Below, piece after piece: positions 56,760 through 64,000 of a stretch of DNA of 64,000 nucleotides. Origin of the DNA: Cryptomeria japonica (Eukaryota; Streptophyta; Pinopsida; Cupressales; Cupressaceae); assembly GCF_030272615.1 (NCBI RefSeq), contig NC_081407.1:138576897-138640896 (forward strand), given 5' to 3'. Under the pieces are notes generated by a model. That model saw only the letters and a program-made list of their open reading frames with translations. It was not told the origin of the DNA and made no database searches. Both the position numbers and the translations under genes were made by a program. How positions within the stretch are numbered: position 1 is the first letter of the stretch; each line of letters starts with the position of its first letter.

Positions 56760-59199
56760 CATTTATATGGACCCCAACCTCCAACAAGAGAGGCAAGGAG
56801 TTGGAAAAGCTTCCTATAACCATGAAATATCAATATCAATGGTAGATCTATGTTTCAAAGTTGGATGAACAAATCAAATGGGTGAAAAAAACATAGGTGG
56901 GGCATATCGATTTAGAAGATATCAAAACATAATTGGACAGACCAAAGCCAAAGGGCCCTCTGAGGAGAATCAAGAGATCAGGTCTGGTGGAAGCAACCAT
57001 TTTCCCGTAGCTGGTCTAAGCCCCTGAATTCATTATGACCATTGCACAATTCTATAATGCAGACACCAGAAAGTGCACAGATGATCAAGGTAGAACTGTG
57101 ATTGATTTATCAACGGATATGTTGGGATTTGTGTTTGGAATCCTTGTGAGGAATGAAGTACTCCTGACTACAGAGGAATAAGTTGCAGAAGTATGGAATG
57201 AGAATATTGCTTCAAACAAAAGGCATATGAATGAGAATTGGTTGGAAGAGGAGAGGAAGACAGGGCTAAAGTCCACAAACACTTTGAGGGCAGATATCAA
57301 GGAGCCACAACGAGACTTAATCATCATGCTGAGAAAGACCTTTGGCAAGTTAGATTGCTGACACTTCCATCCTTGGATGTTCCATTTTATGACAACTATA
57401 CTAATAGGAAAACAATACTTTGACTGGGCCAAAATTCTTTCTGACAACATTCATAAGTAGATGAAGGAGGTGCATCAAATGAAAAAATTCTTCTTTACCT
57501 CTTATGTTATCTGGGTAGCTGCCCGAGCAGGCAAATTCCCATGGTTGCAAACAAAGGGTCAGCTAGGCGATGAGGAAGGGCAGAAGAAGGTGTGGGAGTA
57601 TTACTCACAACTCCCTCTAAGCAACGCAAAGGAACATTTTAAAAGAATAAATAATCTCACAGGTGATAGAATAAGCCCAGAAGAAATGGCAATCATCAGG
57701 GAATGGGCATGTTGGTTCGTTAAGAACCAATACTCTACATATATCAGGGTTAGTGGATTCAAAGGGAACCCTATGTTGTTGCCATGATACTGCAATGATC
57801 GCATTATATTGTTAGAATATGTCAGGCAGATGCTCGACCTTCAATCACTTTTGTTTTCAAAACACAAGGCAGGTAGATTTTTCAGTTTCTATTGGTTACT
57901 TCTCTTGTTCCAAGATTCAGGTAGCAAAGACAGTAGAGCTTAAAGAATTTAATTATGCAAGGGAGTACTATGATCCCTACAACAAGCTAAAGAAAATAAT
58001 GCCAAAGGCATATAAGGGGCATAAGTCTAGATTAGAGGATTTTTGGATGAACCTCCAAGACAGTTTTGAAGTTAGAGAAAATAATTATTATATGTTGTCA
58101 GTACCACAAATAAGAAATTTTGAAGTAGAGACCAATCTCCATAAAGAGCTAAGAGATGATGGTGAATTATTAGATTCTGTATATAAGAAGAAAGAAATTG
58201 ACAAGAAGCCTCTCTCTCCAATAAAGTGGTCGACACAGGAGGATATATATATAGATACAGTAACTCAAAATATCATAGAAATAACCAAACAATGGCTAAG
58301 TTTGAGGGTTAGGCCAAGCGCTTCGAAAGGGAATCCAAAGGAATCAACTTCAGGTGTTCCCCAGTCAAGGGGTTATAAGAAGTATGCCTGTAAGAGAAGG
58401 TCTAGTTCTTGAAAGAACACATCAACTGACCCAGATGAGAGTGTCAAACCTAAAGAAAGTACTAAGGAATTATTTAAGAAAGTCAAAGAATAAATGAGGA
58501 GGTTTGAAGTTTTGAAAAAGGCTGCAGATTTTCGAGTATAAGAAGGACTGGGAGTTGTGCCACTGACAGAGGTACATCCTGTGAGGACGACAATTGGACA
58601 AATGCCAAGAGAGGGCACTTAGAAGGAATATGAACAAGGGAAAGTATATGAAAGTGCACAACATCCTCCTCCTAATATGACAAGTGCATCCACTCAGCCT
58701 CCATCTACCGTTGTAGCACAAGCTCCAATTTTGACCTCAGCTGCTACCACCCCTATGCCACCACCAACTGATATTTTTGTTACAACAACAATGCCTCTCA
58801 AGATACAGGTGTTAAGACCTACCACATAAATAATAAGTATCCATAACATCGAAATGAATTTTGACCAAGAGGACGAGCAACCTATGTAACAACAACCACT
58901 TGGAGGAGAGAAGGAACAAAATGAGTCTGAAGATTCACAGGATGAAAGGTTGGTCTTAACTCCATAGGACCAAGAAGATTTAATGAAAGAGATACCCGCC
59001 GAGCAAGGAATGGAGGAAAATGATCAAGATGGCACAATGTTTGAAGAAGAGATCAATGATGAGTTAGGAGAGTTACATAAGCAACAATAGTTGAATGTTG
59101 ATACTGCTCTTTAAGCCAGCCTGACTCGACAAATTGTTTCACCCCAAGACCCTAAGCATATAGAAGAAGAGGAGAAAGATGAAGCAAATGATGGTATGA
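56760..59199 (+). pseudogene. Accessory ORF of element B, N-terminal and linker part
   Basis: The frame reads from about 56760 with many stops. RSGLVEATIFP, MLRKTFGKLDC, FHPWMFHFMTTILIGKQYFD, WAKILSDNI, KKFFFTSYVIWVAARAGKF, WFVKNQYSTYIRVSGFKGNP and NDRIILLEYVRQM align in order with the ORF of element A. A second open piece (57819-58412) has SRLEDFWMNLQDSFEVREN, matching IEDFMMNLLDDLEVKRK of A. The linker, 58413-59199, is acidic and Pro/Gln-rich. No start codon can be fixed. The function is unknown. Confidence 0.82.
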
Positions 59200-60688
59200 T
59201 GAAAGAATAAGGATCCGGTAAACTACTGAGAGGGGGGGGGTTGAATCAGTAGATAGAAAACTTGATGCACTTTCACCAAACTTAAAATCAACCTCTCATG
59301 ATAGACATTAAACTAACTGGTTTCATCACTGAAATTCAAATGCAATAATACTGACAAGATTAACTGGTTGACTGTTATAACAGATTAATAGTAAAACAAC
59401 TTGAAACTCACAAAATCTTTTATCTTGATCACTCAAATACTTTACTTGATAGTAGTTAAAACATGTTTTAGTTTGCTACCGGTTGTCATAACAAATCAAA
59501 GTGGATTTAGCAGTTAAGCAATTCAACAATAAACATAACCACAAAAACATTCACCACTTGACACAATATTTTTGACGTGGAAACCAAAATGGGAAAAACC
59601 ATGGTGGGGATGAATACCCACAAGTATTTTGAACTCTTCTGAAGTTCGCCATGTTAGGAGCTTAGCCTGTTAAAGCTTTACAAAAAGTCTTGTTAAGAAC
59701 AGATCTTATTAGGGACCACATGGTTAAGGGATTGACTATAATGCCCTATTAAAAGAAATACCCTATTAGGAGTAACCTCAGTGGAGGATTTAGAATCCAA
59801 GCTAATGGATCACCTAGTTAGAGGATTTGAATAAAGAAGCTTGTTAGAGCTTACATGGTTAGGGGATTTAGCTGTTGTAATTGCTAGAAAATAACATGGG
59901 TTTGTTGATCTATTTGAATAGCACTACACTTTCTTGTTCATATCCTTTTCATGCTCCTATCTGCCATTACACATACTACAAATATATTACCAGGTTAGGC
60001 AACCACACTCTCACTATCAACTACAAGTTTGCCAACCAACAAAAAAAATGACTCATCGACCTTATAAACAAATCATCAGGTCGGTAACACATCACAAACC
60101 TAAACATCTCATAGAGATTACAAACAAGTCGGTTCAAGTATGACCATTGGATTACATAGCAAATAAAATATAAATTAATGCACATCACTCAAGATATTCT
60201 TTACCGCTCCATGATTACCGCTTCATCAAACTCTGTAACTCATCACACAATTTGCATTAGATGCAATGAACTTGCTCATTCCCAAGATAGAAACCGTTGT
60301 CTCTACGCGCCAAGAAACATTTAAAATATTCATCAATCAATATTCATATGTGTCAGAATATTTGTCGTTCACCATTTGATCATAATCTACTTCAACTCCA
60401 TCGGTTAGGGTTTGGACATCTTCTACGGGTAGGGTTATCGGGTGAACTCTCTATAACATAAGTAATACCGGTTTCCAATACAAACTCCTCCTACCAGTTG
60501 CATTACCCTTTGCTAGCTCCTCCTACCAGTTTGTAATACAACATATAACATTATTACAATATCATAACAACATCATAAGATGACATCTTAACGTCATAAC
60601 CGGTTTATTGACATCAATGACAACATAACATATCATTAATGAAATCTTCAAGCAAAATGCCAACAATCTCCAACTTATGCCAACAACA
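59200..60688 (-). mobile_element. Copia-type solo LTR in the accessory ORF, duplication TATGA/GATGA
   Basis: It starts TGAAAGAATAAGGATCC and ends GCCAACAACA, with a CTACTGAGAGGGGGGGGG block and the ACCCTATTAGGAGTAACCTC block shared with the LTRs of the copia-like element. Flanks are TATGA and GATGA (4 of 5). The accessory ORF resumes beyond it. Boundaries are my best reading. Confidence 0.78.
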
Positions 60689-60693
60689 GATGA

Positions 60694-61899
60694 GTAGTCA
60701 GACGTCCACATGATGACTGTTGACATCGTGCCCCACAAAGGTGAAAAAGATGAGGATGTGCCACAATGGTTGAACTTCACCTTTGAGAAGAAAAAGAAAG
60801 TGGTGCTACCCAAGGTTACATTTTAGCAAGCCATCACTGAAGAACCACGAAAAACAAAAAGAGCAAAGATAATGCATCACTTATGAAGAACTGGTTCTGG
60901 TGAAGTGATTGCTGATGTAGAAATTCCAATGCAACCTGAAACTCAAGACTCCCCCAAATACCAGGTTTCACAGGTCAAATTGGGTAAACAAACCAAATGG
61001 AGAGAGCTAGATACGTTAGAGTTGGCTACTAGTGTCATCAGGGGGCGAATCGAAATGAGCACACCTCCCATTTAGAGGTCAAAGAACAATTGGAACAATA
61101 TAATCAGCTATTAGTAGAGATGGGTAAGCCCCTGGACACATGTAGATGATAATTTACCTTCAACTTCATCACTCCCAAAGAGAGATAAAAGCATTGGTTG
61201 AGGTAAGGCAGGTGGCAGCCACAACAAAGTCATGGGCACGCACAAATGCCACCAAAATTAGACTATTCTTGCATAACACCATGAAAGAATATAGGGAGGC
61301 CATGCAACTTGGAGGAGCGTTAACTTCTTGTTCTCAGCAGTGGGAGCGGAAGCTCAAAACTTTTGGCAAGCAGCTTTGGGTTTTGAATAAAGTTTTGAGT
61401 CTTGGAGAAGAAGAGATAATAAGGGAAGACCTCTTGGGTGGAGACAATTGTAAGAATTTTCAATCCTACATATACATTTTGGAGTTCAAGATTGAAATGC
61501 TTCAATAGTATATGAAGGATATAACAGATATTTGGTCTCCCCTCCTCGGGGTAGTGGAAAAGTACGAGAATTTTGTAGGACAATTATCAAGAGTATTTTG
61601 GCTTGGAATAACCAATGTGAGAGGCATGGAGGAGGATCAAGTACTCCACCAGTGGGATGCATGTGAGGCACAACATTTTGCAAATCCAGCTCAGTTTAGT
61701 GTTGCATCAATGGACATGTATACATATTTGATAACGCAGTGTCAACAGGCTGCAGAAACAATAGAGGAGTTGGAAAGTGCAAGGAAGAGTGTGGAGGAGA
61801 TTTTGAAAAAGTACAAGTTCAGAATCAAACATGTTACTGATCCTCCTATCAAGATGATTGCATGTATCATCAGCAATTATAAAACCTATAAAAAGAAGT
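60694..61899 (+). pseudogene. Accessory ORF of element B, C-terminal part
   Basis: After the LTR the frame gives KGEKDEDVPQWLNFTFEKKK, then helical segments KALVEVRQVAATTKSWART, VLNKVLSLGEEEIIREDLLG, YIYILEFKIEMLQ, SPLLGVVEKYENFVGQLSRV and TIEELESARKSVEEILKKYK, ending at TAG near 61899. These match in order the C-terminal helical part of the element A ORF (VLAQEKIMDGGPHSLLQW and following). About 61359-61899 is duplicated in inverted form at 49247-49676. Confidence 0.8.
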
Positions 61900-61909
61900 A
61901 GAAGATAAA
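61889..61909 (+). promoter_or_regulatory. Polypurine tract of element B
   Basis: AAAAAGAAGTAGAAGATAAA lies directly before the right LTR and spans the accessory ORF stop. Confidence 0.6.
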
Positions 61910-62948
61910 TGTGTAGTTTCTAATGATAGCATGACTTTTAAAAGGAGTTTTTGCATGATCACCCTACTGGGACTTCAACTATGCCTCCAACTCACGCTTC
62001 ACTTTTGAGTAAAATTTTGCATGACTATGAAAGCTTGGCTCATACAACATCATCTTCTTAGTTCTCCCTCAATCCTAGTTTTGTAATGTTTAACTGGAGT
62101 CCAAGGCAGAGACTTGTATGTCAACTGCGACTCCTTATTTTTTAGTTCTTAATTTAGATAAGTTTATTTCCTAGAAAGTAGGACAAAAAACTCTATAAAT
62201 TGAGGAGTTTGATTCATTTGTAAGGGTCCACAAATTGATGATTTGAGGCCCACTTAGAGATTTTAGATTATTTTTCGCACTTTGTTATGAACTAGATTAT
62301 TTTTGTGACACATTATTTTGAAATTAATACAAGAGACAACTTATAGATTGCCTGATCTATGCGTGTGTTCTATCAGTTTGTTCTTTGCAGTCTGGTAATG
62401 TTTATTGTTTGAAATCAACAACTTGTTTTGATCTTATGTTTATCGCTTTATGAATCATATTGCACATGTAATTGGTGTATGAGAATTACTAGGATAAACG
62501 ATATTGTGGTAATATTATTTCCATGAATTTGTGAGGTTTCTGACTTTGCAGGTTTACTGGATGTCTGTTATTGAATGCTGATTTAGATGATATTGATGAT
62601 TTTGGGATTGGAGAGTACTCACTAAGTAGCTCATTAAGTTGCTATTGAATTAGTTTCACTGTTATTTTTCTTGTTTCCCTATCTTTGCAAGTTTATTTCA
62701 AAAGAGAATCTTAAAGCATAAAATACAAAAAAAGTGGAGTTATTGGAATTTATTGGTATTTATTTAATCAGCAGGCCCCTTCACAGGTACAACCACATTA
62801 ACCATCTATCTACCCATCATCGTCGAGACCCGACTATAGAGACCTTGGAGTAATTAGTTTCTCATAACTTATTACTTTTTAGGAGAGGTAGTGAGTGTTT
62901 ACACAAATTTCCTAACTGTTGGTAAGTGTGTCAAAACACCCGTCAACA
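61910..62948 (+). mobile_element. Right (3') LTR of element B
   Basis: It starts TGTGTAGTTTCTAATG and ends ACACCCGTCAACA. The stretch CTATAGAGACCTTGGAGTAA and the outer-end pattern relate it to the family X LTRs at 5010 and 14072. Confidence 0.92.
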
Positions 62949-63301
62949 CTTCCAAATCACAAACCATATGAATTGAGGACACACATGAATGTCCCAAACA
63001 CTCAGCCAAATCTGCAAACCAAGATATAACGATTCCATAGTAATGCAAAGCACAAACCAGAATACTGAATAACATGAACAACTGAATAACAACCATAATA
63101 TGGAATCACACAACTCGATCAAAACATCATGTTGACCACTAAAACTTTTGCTCAATCAACTAGAGATACTTATCTCAAAATCCATTAAACCACAACAACT
63201 CATCTACAATACACTGACCAAACCAACTCATTTAATCTAACTACAACACTGGAATACACAAAAGAATATGTTGACATCAATGACAAAACATCATTCCAAC
63301 A
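62949..63301 (-). mobile_element. Copia-type LTR, right part, beyond element B
   Basis: Continues the LTR interrupted at 48207, beginning with the second CTTCC and ending near TCATTCCAACA. The minus-strand start TGTTGGAATGATG fits a copia LTR outer end. No target duplication for this LTR could be matched. Confidence 0.5.
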
Positions 63302-64000
63302 AACTTATCGACAATATCCAATAGTATGCCTTGGGTGTTTGTGTTGGCACGTCCACATTGTGGTTGTCACACGTACCTTGACTATTGACACACCTAATGT
63401 CTTAGGATGGTTGAACCATTCCTTGTCTATGACGTGTTTGTTTTATGCAAAGGGATCACATTATCACCCTAGCCTTCATTGCCATAGTGCATTGCATCCA
63501 TTTTGCCATATCAAATAAAGGTTCTCACCTACTATTTTGTATTTGTGAAAGCAAGTTTTTCTTCACCACTAATTGTTCTTTGTCTAATTTCCTCTTACTA
63601 AAACTTCTTCCATCAGCACTCACAATTAGTTTGATTTAGTACTCTGGTACATCAAAAACATGTTGCACCCTGCATTCATTGGTTAGTACATGTCCATATC
63701 ATCATTATTATTTTATTGTATGAAAAACCAAAAAATAAAGCATTTGCATAATATCATTAATTATTGCATCTCATAAAGAATTAGAAAACATAAGTGCATA
63801 TTTCATTCGTTACATCACATGAAATGTACATAAAGTATATATTCATGAAATCCTAAACAAATAAATGCAATTCATATCATAACAAAGCTTAATATCATAT
63901 CATATATATCAAAAGTGTCAGAGTACAAAATCAGACTATTTTTCCTAGTATGGCCCGTAGGTTAAGTACATAATCACAAAAATAAAGATATCTACATCAT
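63302..64000. other. Unassigned edge region
   Basis: AT-rich DNA with a 64-residue plus-strand frame at 63445-63639, rich in Cys and Leu, without a domain. CATATCATATATATC-type words near 63890 recall the leader repeat at 45660. Confidence 0.3.

Larger units (their letters stand above)
48208..62948 (+). mobile_element. Element B: 14.7-kb gypsy element with inverted LTRs, duplication CTTCC
   Basis: CTTCC flanks the unit at 48203-48207 and 62949-62953. The LTRs (48208-49246 and 61910-62948) are both 1039 bp but in opposite orientation, each with its 3' end outward. The left arm also includes an inverted copy of the accessory ORF end (to 49676), where it jumps to the plus-strand pol. The order is then protease, extra RNase H, RT, RNase H, integrase, hairpin array, accessory ORF and LTR. 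A 5' LTR, primer-binding site and gag capsid are absent. A copia-type LTR sits inside the accessory ORF. Confidence 0.88.

Noticed and set aside
47239-63301. Target duplication for the copia-type LTR split by element B
   Set aside because: The bases outside the two presumed ends (GTACG and AACTT) do not match, so no duplication is claimed.

Overview
The window is eukaryotic, AT-rich plant nuclear DNA that is almost entirely nested LTR retrotransposons, with one partial host gene. A gymnosperm, probably a conifer, is my best guess. The reasons are very long diverged LTRs and leaders, Ty3/gypsy and Ty1/copia relatives with large non-pol ORFs, and heavy nested decay. This is inference from element style; no species marker is visible. 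I saw no rRNA, tRNA or CRISPR array.

Layout. 1-3 kb: decayed coiled-coil ORF pieces arranged as a large inverted repeat. 3-6.2 kb: a 60-bp palindrome, an ACTCG cluster, and a minus-strand LTR with primer-binding site and leader ORF. 6.2-11.8 kb: a minus-strand gypsy gag-protease element with its 5' LTR, broken by a solo LTR with target duplication GCATG. 11.8-13.6 kb: noncoding LTR/leader-like DNA ending in a small hairpin array. 13.6-24.3 kb: a plus-strand chromovirus pol with 3' LTR, split inside reverse transcriptase by a 7.2-kb minus-strand element (element A, 14072-21267, duplication GTACC). 24.3-31.5 kb: lower-copy DNA with a solo LTR (duplication CCATG) and the first four exons of a 3-hydroxyisobutyryl-CoA hydrolase-like gene on the minus strand. 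31.5-39.0 kb: a structurally complete non-autonomous copia-like element (duplication GTGTG) with a zinc-knuckle gag and a second long ORF but no pol. 39.5-41.6 kb: a LINE-like RNase H fragment carrying an LTR insertion. 41.6-48.2 kb: long LTR/leader DNA, a gag remnant and a copia-type LTR. 48.2-62.95 kb: a 14.7-kb gypsy element (element B) whose two 1039-bp LTRs are in inverted orientation yet flanked by a CTTCC duplication. 62.95-64 kb: the rest of the invaded copia-type LTR and unassigned DNA.

Three things recur. (1) Elements A and B, and more distantly the copia-like element, carry a roughly 1000-residue accessory ORF with an N-terminal globular domain, a charged linker and a helical C-terminus; A and B align along their length. 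(2) Arrays of short G/C-rich hairpin modules lie 5' of the ORFs: eleven GGTCCCT/AGGGAC hairpins on a strict 166-bp period in A, and GGAAC/GTTCC-type hairpins in the gag element and in B. (3) Two integrations have abnormal termini, A with unlike ends and B with inverted LTRs, although both have exact 5-bp target duplications. Together they suggest a non-autonomous retroelement lineage with an uncharacterised accessory protein and a structured leader.
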